DNA of 64,000 nt from Shewanella cyperi (GTDB lineage: Bacteria > Pseudomonadota > Gammaproteobacteria > Enterobacterales > Shewanellaceae), in assembly GCF_017354985.1 (NCBI RefSeq), contig NZ_CP071501.1:62001-126000 (forward strand), written 5' to 3'. A model generated the notes under the pieces. That model did no database searches. It worked only from the letters and a program-made list of their open reading frames with translations, and was not told the origin of the DNA. Position 1 is the stretch's first letter. Every line of letters starts with the position of its first letter. This document shows, piece by piece, positions 8,881 to 18,143 of the stretch. The position numbers and the translations under genes are program-made.

Positions 8881-9477
8881 TCAGAGGCCGAGGAAAAATA
8901 ACACGCACAGGCTGGGGCTGAGTGCGCGCACCTCCAGCGGTTGTTGTGCCAGCAAGAGATCACCCGGGCTGAGCCTGGGCGTCATACCCTCTATGGTGAG
9001 GGCGCCACTGTGGAGATAGATGCCATACTGACCCGGCACAGTCGTTTCACCGTGTCTGGCCGAGGTGCCGCTCTCCAATGAATGGCGCTCGGCATGGAGC
9101 AGCAGTTCACCACCCATACCGGCATTGCAGATCAGATTGAAATCGCTGATGGGACCTTCCAAGAGCCGGGCGTTTACCTTGGCTTCACCTTCAAACTGCC
9201 AGGCGGGTGAGTCCGGGGTCAGCAGCAGTTGACCACTGTCCTCGCCATGTTGCCAGTCAAGGGACATGCCTTTCCCCTCCAGCACCAACAAGAGACGACG
9301 ATAACCACTGAAGTCGCTGAATGGGCCATCCCGTTCTACCCTGGCGCTGCTGATGCGCCAATGGAAATCGCGATCGGCCACCTTGGCACTGGTCGGGCTG
9401 ATCAGCAGCTCTGTGGTGCTGCCACCGGCCCAATGGCTGGTGTGGGTTTCGTCCGCCTTAATAAGACGATAGGGCAT
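8881..9477 (-). CDS. HutD/Ves family cupin-like protein
   Basis: A 198-residue soluble protein starting MPYRLIKADETHTSHWAGGSTTELLISP, which matches the HutD/Ves family (bicupin fold) and its conserved WAGGxTTEL region. HutD is thought to modulate histidine utilisation in pseudomonads; Ves in E. coli is linked to cold-induced glutathione-related activity. The hutI/hutC genes are 20 kb away, so a role in histidine breakdown cannot be concluded from context. It faces the DUF1850 gene tail to tail. Confidence 0.8.
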   Translation of the reverse strand: MPYRLIKADETHTSHWAGGSTTELLISPTSAKVADRDFHWRISSARVERDGPFSDFSGYRRLLLVLEGKGMSLDWQHGEDSGQLLLTPDSPAWQFEGEAKVNARLLEGPISDFNLICNAGMGGELLLHAERHSLESGTSARHGETTVPGQYGIYLHSGALTIEGMTPRLSPGDLLLAQQPLEVRALSPSLCVLFFLGL

Positions 9478-9560
9478 GATTTTGCTCTGTAGTTTAGGTA
9501 GTTGAGGTCATTATGCGGCGGGAATGCGACAGCTGCAAAAACAATCCGGAAAGGCCGCCC

Positions 9561-9803
9561 CTAGAGAAACTTCTGCACGTACCAGCAGCTGGCCTGGATC
9601 TGCAGGCCCTGGGCCCGGGCCCACTGCAGCCCGGCGCGGACCAACTTTTCGGCCACACCGCGACCGCGCAGCTCCGGCGGTACATAGGTACTGGTGAAGT
9701 TGATCTTGTCGCCGCTGCGCCTGTATTCGAGGCGGGCCTCAAAGCCCTCAAGGGGCAGGAGGAAGCAATTATCCTGGGGGTTGTGCTCTATGGTGCCTTC
9801 CAT
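9561..9803 (-). CDS. Small YjdJ-type GNAT N-acetyltransferase
   Basis: An 80-residue protein with the minimal GNAT fold of the YjdJ/GTLF3B type. It has a beta-rich N-terminus (LEYRRSGDKINFTSTYVPPELRGRGVAEKLV) in which RGRGVAEKL is the acetyl-CoA pyrophosphate-binding loop, then a short helix and ASCWYVQKFL. Members of this subfamily lack most of the acceptor-binding region of larger acetyltransferases, and their substrates are unknown. A GGGAG ribosome site precedes the ATG. Confidence 0.82.
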   Translation of the reverse strand: MEGTIEHNPQDNCFLLPLEGFEARLEYRRSGDKINFTSTYVPPELRGRGVAEKLVRAGLQWARAQGLQIQASCWYVQKFL

Positions 9804-9818
9804 TGTGTCTCCCTGACA

Positions 9819-10706
9819 TCAGTTGGCTGAGGCGCGCGCCTGCTGGCGCTGCCGTTTGTATTCCTTGGCTTCCTTGGGAACCGGGCTGACCTTGCCCGTT
9901 TCCAGCCAGACCTTGAGACGATTGGCATCCGCCAGGTGGGTGAACTTGCCGAAGGCATCCAGCACCACGAAAGCCACATCCCGTTTGGCCATTCTGGTCA
10001 GCATCACCAGACAGTGACCGGCCTCGTCGGTGTAACCCGTCTTGGTCAGTTCAATGTCCCAATTCTTTTTGTTCACCAGGCGATTGGTGTTGTAAAACGC
10101 CAGGCTGTACTTGGGCTTTCTGAAGGTCACGCTGCGGTTGGAGGCACTGCTGAGTTCGCCGAGCAGCGGATGCTTGCGTGCCTCCCGCAGCAGCAACAGC
10201 AAATCGTTGGCGCTGGAGACGTTGCTGGTGGACAGCCCCGTGGGCTCAACGAAATGGCTGCTGTTCATGCCCAAGGCCTTGGCCTTGGTATTCATGGCCG
10301 CGATAAAGGCCTTGTAACCACCGGGATAATGGTGGGCCAGGGTGGTGGCGGCGCGATTTTCCGATGACATCAGTGCCAGTGCCAGCAATTCCCGACGTTT
10401 AAGCTGACTGCCCAGGCGCACCCGGGACACCACGTTTTTCATAATATCGGCCTGGCTGACATCCACCGTCAGATATTCATCCAGTGGCAGTTTGGCATCC
10501 AGCACCACCAGACCCGTCATCAACTTGCTGACCGAGGCTATGGGTAACACCTGATCCGGATTGCTGGAAAACAACACTTCATTGGTGTTGAGATCCACTG
10601 CCAGGGCACTGCCGGAGGCCAGTTCCAGTTGTGGCTTGGATGCGGCGGATATCGACAGGGAAACACAAACAAGCAGCAGGCCGGCGAGAGAGGTCAGGTA
10701 TTTCAT
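9819..10706 (-). CDS. pbpG: D-alanyl-D-alanine endopeptidase (penicillin-binding protein 7)
   Basis: A 295-residue periplasmic serine peptidase of the S11 family. The signal peptide ([20 protein letters not shown]) is followed by the three penicillin-binding motifs: SVSK (Ser58, Lys61), SEN (Ser115-Asn117) and KTG (222-224). The length and the lack of a C-terminal amphipathic anchor suit PBP7, which cleaves DD-crosslinks in peptidoglycan, rather than PBP5/6. The start at 10706 was chosen because it begins the signal peptide; an upstream in-frame extension of 54 residues has no recognisable content. The C-terminus is basic ([13 protein letters not shown]). Confidence 0.9.
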   Translation of the reverse strand: MKYLTSLAGLLLVCVSLSISAASKPQLELASGSALAVDLNTNEVLFSSNPDQVLPIASVSKLMTGLVVLDAKLPLDEYLTVDVSQADIMKNVVSRVRLGSQLKRRELLALALMSSENRAATTLAHHYPGGYKAFIAAMNTKAKALGMNSSHFVEPTGLSTSNVSSANDLLLLLREARKHPLLGELSSASNRSVTFRKPKYSLAFYNTNRLVNKKNWDIELTKTGYTDEAGHCLVMLTRMAKRDVAFVVLDAFGKFTHLADANRLKVWLETGKVSPVPKEAKEYKRQRQQARASAN

Positions 10707-10794
10707 GGAGGCGTTAAGTAGTGAACAGATGTCGCTCAAGTGTAATTGAGTGCTGCTGCGGCGCCAACTGGGGGAATGGATAAAAGTCCAGCAA

Positions 10795-11232
10795 TCAGCG
10801 CAGATCCTGCTCAAGTAATAGCCTGAGTTCGGAGGGCAACCGGGCCTTGGTGCCGCTGTTGAAGTCAAACATCACCGCCATCGAGCTGCCCGTGGTGGTC
10901 AGGGCCTGCTGACGTTCGCTGAACACCTCGTAATGCAGGGTGAAGCGGTCATCGCGGACATCGCTGATGCTGACGCCCACCAACAGGGTGTCCGGGAAGG
11001 TCACGGGGCGCTTGTACCTGGCCTGGTTCTCACTGATCACCGGCCCTACACCCTTGGCATACATGGCACCCAGGGGATAGATGCGGTCGAAATAGTCGAT
11101 GCGTGCGGTCTCGAAATAGCGGAAGTAGACCACGTTGTTGACGTGCTGCAGGGCATCCATTTCACCCCAGGCGACATTGATGCGGCTGGAGTGAGGGTAT
11201 TTTTCCAGGAACTTTTCCAGAGGCTTGGACAT
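10795..11232 (-). CDS. Acyl-CoA thioesterase, 4HBT family
   Basis: A 145-residue hotdog-fold protein. [27 protein letters not shown] contains the 4-hydroxybenzoyl-CoA thioesterase signature with the catalytic Asp in the [11 protein letters not shown] segment. It probably hydrolyses acyl-CoA thioesters in the cytoplasm; chain-length preference cannot be read from the sequence. The ATG at 11232 gives the family-like N-terminus [13 protein letters not shown]; a longer frame upstream adds 19 residues with no conservation I recognise. Confidence 0.88.
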   Translation of the reverse strand: MSKPLEKFLEKYPHSSRINVAWGEMDALQHVNNVVYFRYFETARIDYFDRIYPLGAMYAKGVGPVISENQARYKRPVTFPDTLLVGVSISDVRDDRFTLHYEVFSERQQALTTTGSSMAVMFDFNSGTKARLPSELRLLLEQDLR

Positions 11233-11324
11233 TTCAAACGCTCGTTTAAGGCAAAAAGCCAGCCTAGCAGCATAAGCGGGGGCCGACAAGGGGCAACCCT
11301 GTCTCTATATCTTTGGGGGAGAGG

Positions 11325-11348
11325 AAAAAAAGGGTGCCTGCGGCACCC
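11325..11348 (-). terminator. Intrinsic terminator after mtnC
   Basis: GGGTGCC and GGCACCC (11332-11338 and 11342-11348) form a 7-bp stem with a tight loop. On the minus strand the stem is followed by a run of seven T. It lies directly downstream of the mtnC stop. Confidence 0.85.
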
Positions 11349-11355
11349 TCTTGGA

Positions 11356-12036
11356 TTATTCCACAATCAGCTCATCGAAGCTGGAGATAATCCTGTATTT
11401 GCCGGTACGCTGCTGCGGCTGGCGCACCATCTGGCAGGTCATCATACCGGCGGCCTCGGCGGCCTTGAGCTCATCCACCACGTCGGAAACAAACAGTATT
11501 TGTCTTGGGGTCAGGCTGATGGTGTTGACTATGTTGCTGTAGGCCTGCTTGTCCAGTTTATTGCCGGTGCGGGTGTCGAAGTGGCCGTTGAACAGCTCGG
11601 TCAGATCGCCGCCATCGCTGTGACCGAACAGCAATTTCTGGGCATCCACCGAACCCGACGAAAAGCTGTACACCCTCAGGCCCTGATCCCGGAAGCGTTT
11701 AATCGCCTCGATAAAGTCGGGGAAGATATGGCCCTTGAATTCACCGCCGGCGTAGCCCTGTTTCCAGATCAGGCCCTGCAGCGTCTTGAGCGGTGTGACC
11801 TTGCGGTCCTCGGCAATCCACTGGCAAAGGATCTCGGCAATCCGGGCAACGTCGGCCTCGGGTTCCAGGGCGATATCGCGCACATCGCCCATGCAATAAT
11901 CCACCAGGGGGTTGTGCTGCTGGCTTTGCAGGAAGTCGGCCATCCTTTTGGCGGAATAGGGGAACAGGGTGTCCTGAATAAAATTGAGATCCGTGGTGGT
12001 GCCGGCTGTGTCTACAACTATGGCTCTGATACCCAT
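11356..12036 (-). CDS. mtnC: Enolase-phosphatase E1, methionine salvage
   Basis: A 226-residue HAD-superfamily enzyme that enolises and dephosphorylates 2,3-diketo-5-methylthiopentyl-1-phosphate in methionine salvage. Visible signatures are [14 protein letters not shown] (motif I, nucleophile Asp within the first ten residues), [15 protein letters not shown] (motif II), the [15 protein letters not shown] segment (motif III Lys) and [18 protein letters not shown] (motif IV). The motif I form DTAGTT replaces the DIEGTT of many homologues and is, from memory, normal for Shewanella MtnC. No other methionine-salvage gene is adjacent. The ATG at 12036 begins the motif-I strand; a 26-residue extension upstream is not conserved. 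Confidence 0.92.
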   Translation of the reverse strand: MGIRAIVVDTAGTTTDLNFIQDTLFPYSAKRMADFLQSQQHNPLVDYCMGDVRDIALEPEADVARIAEILCQWIAEDRKVTPLKTLQGLIWKQGYAGGEFKGHIFPDFIEAIKRFRDQGLRVYSFSSGSVDAQKLLFGHSDGGDLTELFNGHFDTRTGNKLDKQAYSNIVNTISLTPRQILFVSDVVDELKAAEAAGMMTCQMVRQPQQRTGKYRIISSFDELIVE

Positions 12037-12246
12037 GATATTTGATGCTCCGCTAAACCTTGCCCAAGAATGCAGCCCGATCCTAAAGTGAATTGCCCCG
12101 CTTTGCCAGTGCAATCGCTGCCGCCTGCGGCCTGGGACACGAATATTAGCGCAGACGACATAATCTGCTGGGCAAGGTCCCGGTCATAGGTCACTATCGG
12201 TTGCAGACCGAACCGGGTTGGTATCGGCTGACAGGCAGGAGCGCCC

Positions 12247-12606
12247 ATGGAATACAATGAGATCAGCAAGACCCTGAACGGCCTCAATTGCCGCAGCAAC
12301 TTCACTATTCACCAGGTGACAGAGTACATGTTGCCCGGGCTCAAGGAGCCTCTGTACTTGCACAAGGAAGGCAAGACGGCACTGCTGGTCATTCGCCCGG
12401 CCTTTGAGGTGTTTGCCGGTGAGCTGGCGGGCCTGGCCGGGGTGCATGCCAAGTACGATTATCACCACAATGCCCAGATGACCCGTTTCCCGACCCGCTT
12501 GCACAAGAGTCTGACCGAAACCCACTATGGTTTGGCCTTCAGTTTCGACGACAGCGAGGCGGTGCGGCTGTTTATTGAACGCTTAACCGCCATAGTCAAA
12601 GGTTAA
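12247..12606 (+). CDS. Conserved hypothetical protein
   Basis: A 119-residue soluble protein that I do not recognise. It has no signal peptide or membrane segment and has mixed alpha/beta composition, with LLVIRPAFEVFAGELAGLAGVHAKYDYHHNAQMTRFPTR in the middle. A good ribosome site (GGCAGGAG) seven bases before ATG, codon use like its neighbours and a clean frame support a real gene. It stands alone between divergent mtnC and the esterase-like gene, with no operon context to suggest a role. Confidence 0.6.
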   Translation: MEYNEISKTLNGLNCRSNFTIHQVTEYMLPGLKEPLYLHKEGKTALLVIRPAFEVFAGELAGLAGVHAKYDYHHNAQMTRFPTRLHKSLTETHYGLAFSFDDSEAVRLFIERLTAIVKG

Positions 12607-12717
12607 ACGGATCGCCACGGCGGTTGTCCCCCGCGCCCGGGTTTGTTAACTTCGGCATTGAAAATACTGATATTTCAATAATCGGCGCTATATCAAGCCG
12701 CTCGAGGGACCGACACC

Positions 12718-13893
12718 ATGAAATTTGCTTTAACCTCTATCGCTATCCGGCCCCTGCTGGCCCTGTTGCTGACCCTGGTGGCCGGCGCCGCCCAGGCGGG
12801 CCGGGTGGAAACCCTCAGCGTCAAGAACGAGGCCTTTACCGAAGCCGCCGAGTTTCGTATCAGCCTGCCCGACACCTACGACAGCCAGAGCGACAAACGT
12901 TATGTGGTGCTGCTGGACCTGCATCCCAGGGCGGCAAACCTGCTGGCGGGAATGGAAGATTGGATGAGCCACAACGGCGATTGGCCCTGGTTGGAGACCA
13001 TTATCGTCACCGCCCCCGATAGTCATCAGGGCCTGGGCAAGCTCAAGCAGGCGGCCATAGAGCAGGGCGATGGGCAGCTGCTGGACTTTATTGAGCGCGG
13101 CCTGCTGCCGGCCATCGAGGCCAAATACCGCAGCAACGGCTTCAAGATAATGTCGGGCTTCACCGGCAACGGCGGATTGGTGCTCTACACCCTGCTTAAC
13201 CGACCCGAGCTGTTCAATGCCTACCTGGCGGCGAGCCCTGTGCTGGGGCAGGATTTTGCCAAGGTGTTGCAGGACGCCGAGCCCAAGCTTAAGGCCATGG
13301 CATCCAGACTGGAGCACAAGCCGCGCTTCCTGCAGATCTCCACCAGCGACAGCGATTTCGAGCAGGGCCAGCTGGCGCCCTATGCGGAGCTGGAGGCCAA
13401 GCTCAAGGCTTTTGCCCCCGCGGGACTCAAGTGGCAAAGCAAGCGCTTCGATGGCAGCTATTACATGACCCAAGCTGTGCTTGCTACCGCCCACGGTATC
13501 GAATTTATCTTCGACGACATCCACAGGGTGCTGGCCCCGGACTCGGCCATCAGTCAGAAGGGAGCTGAGGCCATCATCCGCCATTACCAACAGCTGTCGA
13601 CCGATGTCTACGGTTTCGAGGTCAGCCCGGCCGATTCGCTGATTGCCCTGGGTCAATCCCTGAAGCAGAGTGCGCCGCAGCAGGCCCGGGCCGTGTATGA
13701 GTCCGGTCTTGCCAGTCTGCCAAAGTCCGCCAGCCTGCATTTCGAACTGGGGCAGCTGCTCGGCGAGCAGGGCGACAAGCAGGGGGCCAGGAAGGAGTTG
13801 CAACTGGCGCTGGCCAATACTGATCATCCCTTTTGGCAAAAATATTACGGTGATGCCCTGGCAAAAATAGAGTCAGGAGCGGCAAAGGAGTAA
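12718..13893 (+). CDS. Exported esterase-like alpha/beta-hydrolase lacking the usual nucleophile Ser, with TPR-like tail
   Basis: A 391-residue protein with a signal peptide cleaved near AAQA-GR. Residues 30-280 resemble the Fes/IroE-type esterase family (ISLPDTYDSQSDKRYVVLLDLHP, then an elbow at residues 145-154). Where GxSxGG is expected the sequence reads GFTGNGGL, with Thr149 near the nucleophile position and no Ser at the elbow. Residues 300-385 look like TPR repeats (ALGQSLKQSAPQQARAVYESGL, then FELGQLLGEQGDKQGARKELQLAL). It may be catalytically dead or use a different nucleophile. It lies 2 bp before tag but has no evident functional link with it. Confidence 0.75.
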   Translation: MKFALTSIAIRPLLALLLTLVAGAAQAGRVETLSVKNEAFTEAAEFRISLPDTYDSQSDKRYVVLLDLHPRAANLLAGMEDWMSHNGDWPWLETIIVTAPDSHQGLGKLKQAAIEQGDGQLLDFIERGLLPAIEAKYRSNGFKIMSGFTGNGGLVLYTLLNRPELFNAYLAASPVLGQDFAKVLQDAEPKLKAMASRLEHKPRFLQISTSDSDFEQGQLAPYAELEAKLKAFAPAGLKWQSKRFDGSYYMTQAVLATAHGIEFIFDDIHRVLAPDSAISQKGAEAIIRHYQQLSTDVYGFEVSPADSLIALGQSLKQSAPQQARAVYESGLASLPKSASLHFELGQLLGEQGDKQGARKELQLALANTDHPFWQKYYGDALAKIESGAAKE

Positions 13894-13895
13894 GC

Positions 13896-14492
13896 ATGAG
13901 TACCATACCCGGGCCCGATGGCCAGCCCCGCTGCCGCTGGTGTGCGGCGGCACCTGAGTTTTTCGATTACCACGACCGCGAGTGGGGTTATCCGGTGGCG
14001 GACGATGTGCGCCTGTTCGAGAAGCTGTGCCTGGAGAGTTTCCAGTCCGGCCTCAGCTGGCGCACCATACTGGCCAAACGGGAAAACTTCCGCGCCGCCT
14101 TTGCCGGCTTTGACTTCAACAAGGTCGCCGAATTTGACGAGCGGGATGTGCAGCGGCTGCTGGCGGATGCCGGCATAGTCAGGCACAGGGGCAAGATAGA
14201 AGCCGTGATCAACAACGCCAAACGGGCCCAGGAGCTGGTGGCAACAGAGGGTTCGCTGGCGGCCTATTTCTGGCGCTTTGAGGCGCCCGGCGGTCATGAG
14301 CCCCAGAGTATGTCCACCTCGGCCGAGTCCGAGGCCCTGTCGAAGGCGCTGAAAAAACAGGGTTGGAAGTTCGTTGGCCCGACAACCGTGTTTGCCTTTA
14401 TGCAGGCCATGGGCCTTATCAATGATCACGTTGAGAACTGCGTGGTCAGGAGCAAGGTTGCCGATGCCCGCGCCGGTTTCAGCAAGCCCTGA
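13896..14492 (+). CDS. tag: DNA-3-methyladenine glycosylase I
   Basis: A 198-residue base-excision repair glycosylase that removes 3-methyladenine from alkylated DNA. CRWCAAAPEFFDYHDREWGYP carries the N-terminal zinc-ligand Cys and His plus the conserved DREWG. ESFQSGLSWRTILAKRENFRAAF is the family signature helix, and HVENCVV near the C-terminus supplies the remaining His/Cys zinc ligands. The length matches the family. Its ATG is preceded by GGAGTAAGC overlapping the end of the upstream gene, so translation may be coupled. A bidirectional terminator follows. Confidence 0.93.
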   Translation: MSTIPGPDGQPRCRWCAAAPEFFDYHDREWGYPVADDVRLFEKLCLESFQSGLSWRTILAKRENFRAAFAGFDFNKVAEFDERDVQRLLADAGIVRHRGKIEAVINNAKRAQELVATEGSLAAYFWRFEAPGGHEPQSMSTSAESEALSKALKKQGWKFVGPTTVFAFMQAMGLINDHVENCVVRSKVADARAGFSKP

Positions 14493-14511
14493 GTGGCCTT
14501 GGTTAGCCAAT

Positions 14512-14543
14512 AAAAAAGCCCGGACTCAGAGCCGGGCTTTTTT
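14512..14543. terminator. Bidirectional intrinsic terminator
   Basis: AGCCCGG and CCGGGCT arms (14517-14523 and 14532-14538) are flanked by an A-run on the left and a T-run on the right. It can therefore terminate both tag (plus) and the convergent DUF885 gene (minus). Confidence 0.9.
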
Positions 14544-14570
14544 ATTTATCGTTTGTATAGAACAGGCGGT

Positions 14571-16448
14571 TTACTTGGTTGAGTCCAGCCAGGCGTTTAT
14601 CTTCTGCTCCAGCAGGGGTAGCGGCAGGGCGCCGTTTTCCAGTAAGCGATCGTGGAATACGCGGATGTCGAAGCTGCCACCCAAAATCTTTCTGGCCTTT
14701 TCACGCAGCTCGATAATCTTCAGCTCGCCCAGCTTGTAGCCCAGGGCCTGTCCCGGCCAGACGCAATAGCGTTCGATTTCTCCCGTGGCCTCGGAGATGT
14801 GTATACCCTCGGTGGCCACCGCATAGTCTATGGCCTGCTCCCGGCTCCAACCCTTGGCGTGCATGCCGGTATCGACCACCAGGCGCACGGCGCGGTGCAG
14901 TTCAGATTGCAACCTGCCAATGTCGTCTATGGGATCGCCTTCATAGATACCCATCTCGGCCGCCAGGCGCTCGGCATACAGGGCCCAGCCCTCACCGGCG
15001 GCGTTGGAGTAGAAGATGGTGCTCAGCAGCGGCAGTGTGTCCGACAGGCCGATAATGGTCTGCAGATGGTGCCCGGGATTGGTCTCGTGGTAGGTCAGGG
15101 TTTGCACCGAGTAGGACGGCAGGGAGGCGGTGTCATACAGGCTGATCCAGAAGGTACCCTTGCGGCTACCATCCTGGGACGGGGCGTCGTAGAAGGCACC
15201 GCTGGTGGAGGCAGCGCGGCTGTCGGGCACGGCTTCCACCGCCACCTCCTGATCCGGCAGGCGGCCGAACCACTGGGGCAGCTTGGCGTTCACCAGCGCC
15301 AGATCCTTCTGAATTCCGGCCATCAGCTGCGCTTTGCCCTCGGGGGTATTTGGGTAAAGATACTTGGGATCGTTCAGCAGCACCTGCATGCGCTCGCCGA
15401 CTGTGCCTTCGGTGTAGCCGAGCTTTTGCAGCAGGCCGTCCATCTCGGTGCTGATGCGGCTCACTTCACTCAGACCCAGCTGGTGGATCTGCTCGGCGCT
15501 CATGTTCGAATTGGCCAGGTGCTTGATCATGGCCTGGTACAGTTCGGCGCCCTTGGGCAGACGGCCTATGCCTGCATCATGTACCGCCTTTGGCTGCAGC
15601 GCCTCCAGGGCGGCGACCAGTTCCCGGGTGGCGGGGTAATAGTGGCTGCCCACCAGTTCGGCGGCGGTGGTCACCAGAGTGGTGCCATCCTCAACGCCGC
15701 CCTCGGCAAGCTTGGCGGCGAAGCTTTTCACCAGCGGATGCTCGGCGGCCGGGGAACTCAGCTGTTGCTGCAGGGCAAACAGGGTTTTGGCTATGATAAA
15801 GTCCGGTGGGATCACCCCCTGTTCTGCATCCTGATTCAGTTTTTCGATAAGGCCCTTCATGGCCACGGGATAGGCCCTCAGTCGGCTCAGGTAGGCCTGG
15901 GCCTGGGCGCTGTTGGTCACGGCAAACTTGTCTTCCATGTAGCCGGGGAATTCCACCTGCAAACCGGAAAGGTGGTTGACCGCATAGGGTTGGAACCAGA
16001 CGCCGTATTCGCCGAGTATGTTGCCATAGCCGACGGTTTCGGCCGGCAGCAGGGCGCCGCGCACCTCGGTGCGGATGGCATTCAGGCTGACCCGCTCAGA
16101 TGGGGTGAGGGCTGCGGCATCGATGGCATCCAGTTGCGCCAGCATGGCCCTGACACCGGCACGGCGCTTGGCCTCACCGTCAAGGCTGTAGTCTGTGAGG
16201 CTGGACATTATGCCTTCGCCGGCATCGCTGTCCGGCACACCGTAATAGGTGGCCAGTTCGGGACGCAGGGCAAAATAGCTGCGGGTCATGGCGCTGAGCT
16301 GCTGCTTGAGGCTTACCTTGTCCTCGGCCTGTTTGGCCGGAGTTTGGGATTGAGTCTGGGATTCGGCTTGGCTTGGGTTGCCAGGGGCCTGCTGGCCGCA
16401 GCCGCTGGCCAGCAGGGCCAGCATTAAGCCGTTGATCATTTTTTTCAT
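14571..16448 (-). CDS. DUF885 family lipoprotein (putative zinc peptidase)
   Basis: A 625-residue lipoprotein; the signal peptide ends at ASGC, followed by a Gln/Ser/Thr-rich linker. The DUF885 body contains HETNPGHHLQ, the HExxPGHH metal-binding motif, and the conserved C-terminal block YCVWPGQALGYKLGELKI. Family members are thought to be zinc metallopeptidases, but substrates are unknown. The ATG at 16448 begins the lipoprotein signal; the in-frame extension upstream is not signal-like. A paralogue of similar length sits at 35499-37274. Divergent from the AraC-type gene. Confidence 0.87.
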   Translation of the reverse strand: MKKMINGLMLALLASGCGQQAPGNPSQAESQTQSQTPAKQAEDKVSLKQQLSAMTRSYFALRPELATYYGVPDSDAGEGIMSSLTDYSLDGEAKRRAGVRAMLAQLDAIDAAALTPSERVSLNAIRTEVRGALLPAETVGYGNILGEYGVWFQPYAVNHLSGLQVEFPGYMEDKFAVTNSAQAQAYLSRLRAYPVAMKGLIEKLNQDAEQGVIPPDFIIAKTLFALQQQLSSPAAEHPLVKSFAAKLAEGGVEDGTTLVTTAAELVGSHYYPATRELVAALEALQPKAVHDAGIGRLPKGAELYQAMIKHLANSNMSAEQIHQLGLSEVSRISTEMDGLLQKLGYTEGTVGERMQVLLNDPKYLYPNTPEGKAQLMAGIQKDLALVNAKLPQWFGRLPDQEVAVEAVPDSRAASTSGAFYDAPSQDGSRKGTFWISLYDTASLPSYSVQTLTYHETNPGHHLQTIIGLSDTLPLLSTIFYSNAAGEGWALYAERLAAEMGIYEGDPIDDIGRLQSELHRAVRLVVDTGMHAKGWSREQAIDYAVATEGIHISEATGEIERYCVWPGQALGYKLGELKIIELREKARKILGGSFDIRVFHDRLLENGALPLPLLEQKINAWLDSTK

Positions 16449-16688
16449 AGGGTTCTCATATCTGTTGGCTTTATTGTTAGCGGGTCTGTGCCCGCTTGGC
16501 GAATATCCTAACAGCTTGCGGCCTCCGAGGCTGAACAAATTTGTATACAATATTGAGCTTTCCTGACCTTAGCAGATTGATTCGGCGTTGGAGAGCCATT
16601 GCGCAATTTCAATCAAGTATTGGCTTGGGACCGTGGGCATAGTAGTGGCCACGACGAAAGCGAAAACAGAGAAGGGAACACAGAAGGC

Positions 16689-17558
16689 ATGAAGCAGGAG
16701 AGCAAGAGTTCACACCAGGCCCGCCTGGGCAAGGTGTGTGACTACATAGGCCGGCATCTGGATGAGGATCTCAACCTGGATAAACTCGCCGCCATCGGCG
16801 CCATGTCCAGGTTCCATTTTCACCGGGTGTTTCAGGCCGCCACAGGTGCGCCCCTGAGCCGCTATGTGTTGCTGCTCAGGCTCAAACGCGCCTCCTTCCG
16901 GTTAGCCTTCGAGCCCAGGCGCAAGATCCTCGACATAGGCCTTGAGGCGGGGTTTGACAGTGCCGAGGCCTTCAGCCGCGCCTTCAAGCGGGTGCTGGGT
17001 CAAAGTCCTTCCGCGTTTCGTCGCAGTCCCGGGTGGCCCGATTGGCACCTGGTGATAAATCAAATGAATCCAGCCAAAGGAGAGATGAAATTGGATATTA
17101 AAATTGTGGACCTGCCGACGCAGCAAATTGCCTATCTGGAACATTGCGGTGACCCAAGCAGGGTAATGGAAACCGCCGGCCGCTTTATCGAATGGCGCAA
17201 GACCAGCGGTCTGTCACCTGTGGATAAGGCCAATACCTATGGCATACCCAATGGCGACCCCAAGACCATGGCCGCAGAAGACTTTCGTTTTCGCATCTGT
17301 GGCACGGTTGGCGAAGCCATTCCCGCCAACGACTTCGGGGTGCAAAACGGAACTATTCCCGCCGGTCGTTATGTCGTGGTGCGCCATTTGGGCAGCCACG
17401 ACGCCATGGATGACAGCATTTATGGCTTCTTCCGCGACTGGCTGCCTCAAAGCGGCGAGGCGTTGCGGGAAGAGCCACTGTTTTTTCACTACCTCAACTT
17501 TGTCCATCAGGTGGACGAGTGCGATCTGCAGACCGATATCTACTTGCCGTTAATGTGA
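16689..17558 (+). CDS. AraC-family regulator with GyrI-like effector domain
   Basis: A 289-residue transcription regulator. Residues about 15-115 form an N-terminal AraC double helix-turn-helix (LGKVCDYIGRHLDEDLNLDKLAAIGAMSRFHFHRVFQAATG, then AGFDSAEAFSRAFKRVLGQSPSAFRR). Residues about 135-289 form a GyrI-like/SOUL-related small-molecule-binding domain (IVDLPTQQIAYLEHCGDPSRVMETAGRFIEWR). This is the Rob/SoxS-plus-GyrI layout common in multidrug or stress regulators. The ATG at 16689 was preferred over an in-frame TTG 90 bases upstream, whose extra residues are not conserved. The inducer is unknown. Confidence 0.88.
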   Translation: MKQESKSSHQARLGKVCDYIGRHLDEDLNLDKLAAIGAMSRFHFHRVFQAATGAPLSRYVLLLRLKRASFRLAFEPRRKILDIGLEAGFDSAEAFSRAFKRVLGQSPSAFRRSPGWPDWHLVINQMNPAKGEMKLDIKIVDLPTQQIAYLEHCGDPSRVMETAGRFIEWRKTSGLSPVDKANTYGIPNGDPKTMAAEDFRFRICGTVGEAIPANDFGVQNGTIPAGRYVVVRHLGSHDAMDDSIYGFFRDWLPQSGEALREEPLFFHYLNFVHQVDECDLQTDIYLPLM

Positions 17559-17739
17559 GCTCACTGCGTTGGCGGCGCTTCATAATCCGCCGCTATATTC
17601 TTATGCCGATAAGTGACTAGAGCCGGGCTTCCCGGGACCCGCTTGGGTCCCGACTTTGGCTAAGCTTGTACTCTGCGGTGAGCTATTTCGTTATAAGCAC
17701 ATAACGACCGGCTCGCTTGTTAAACCAGAGGACATGATC

Positions 17740-18129
17740 ATGGCACATTCAACTCAGGTCTATGACGCCATAGTGGCGGCTGACCAGGCCTTTATGGCCG
17801 CCTTCCATCAGGGTAATGCGGCGGCGGTTGCCGACCTTTACTCCCGCGACGGCCAGTTTTTGCAACCCAATGGTGGCTTTGTCAAAGGTCGCCAGGCCAT
17901 ACGCGATACCTTCCAGGCCATCATGGACATGGGGGCGAAGGAAATTCGCCTGGCGGCATTGGAAGTGGAAGACTACGGCGACACCGCCGCGGAAATAGGC
18001 ACCTATGTGCTGGAAGGGGACGGTGGCCAGGTGCTCGATCAGGGTAAATTCATGGTGCTCTGGCACAGGGAAAACGGCCAGTGGCGCCTGTACCGGGATA
18101 TGATCAACTCCAGCATGCCGGCCCACTGA
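17740..18129 (+). CDS. NTF2-like protein (SgcJ/DUF4440 type)
   Basis: A 129-residue soluble protein with the cone-shaped NTF2-like fold pattern: VAADQAFMAAFHQGNAAAVADLYSRDGQFLQPNGGFVKGRQAIRDTFQAIMD, then strands ending in WRLYRDMINSS. Homologues are annotated as SgcJ/EcaC or DUF4440 proteins, a family of small ketosteroid-isomerase-like binders or enzymes. The ATG at 17740 is well spaced from AGAGGA; another ATG six bases upstream is too close to it. Function is unknown, and the neighbours give no clue. Confidence 0.8.
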   Translation: MAHSTQVYDAIVAADQAFMAAFHQGNAAAVADLYSRDGQFLQPNGGFVKGRQAIRDTFQAIMDMGAKEIRLAALEVEDYGDTAAEIGTYVLEGDGGQVLDQGKFMVLWHRENGQWRLYRDMINSSMPAH

Positions 18130-18143
18130 GGGCCCGCAAAGGT

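Noticed and set aside
14652..16427. A 591-codon frame opposite the first DUF885 gene
   Set aside because: Antisense shadow with biased composition; the minus-strand gene has a lipoprotein signal and family motifs.
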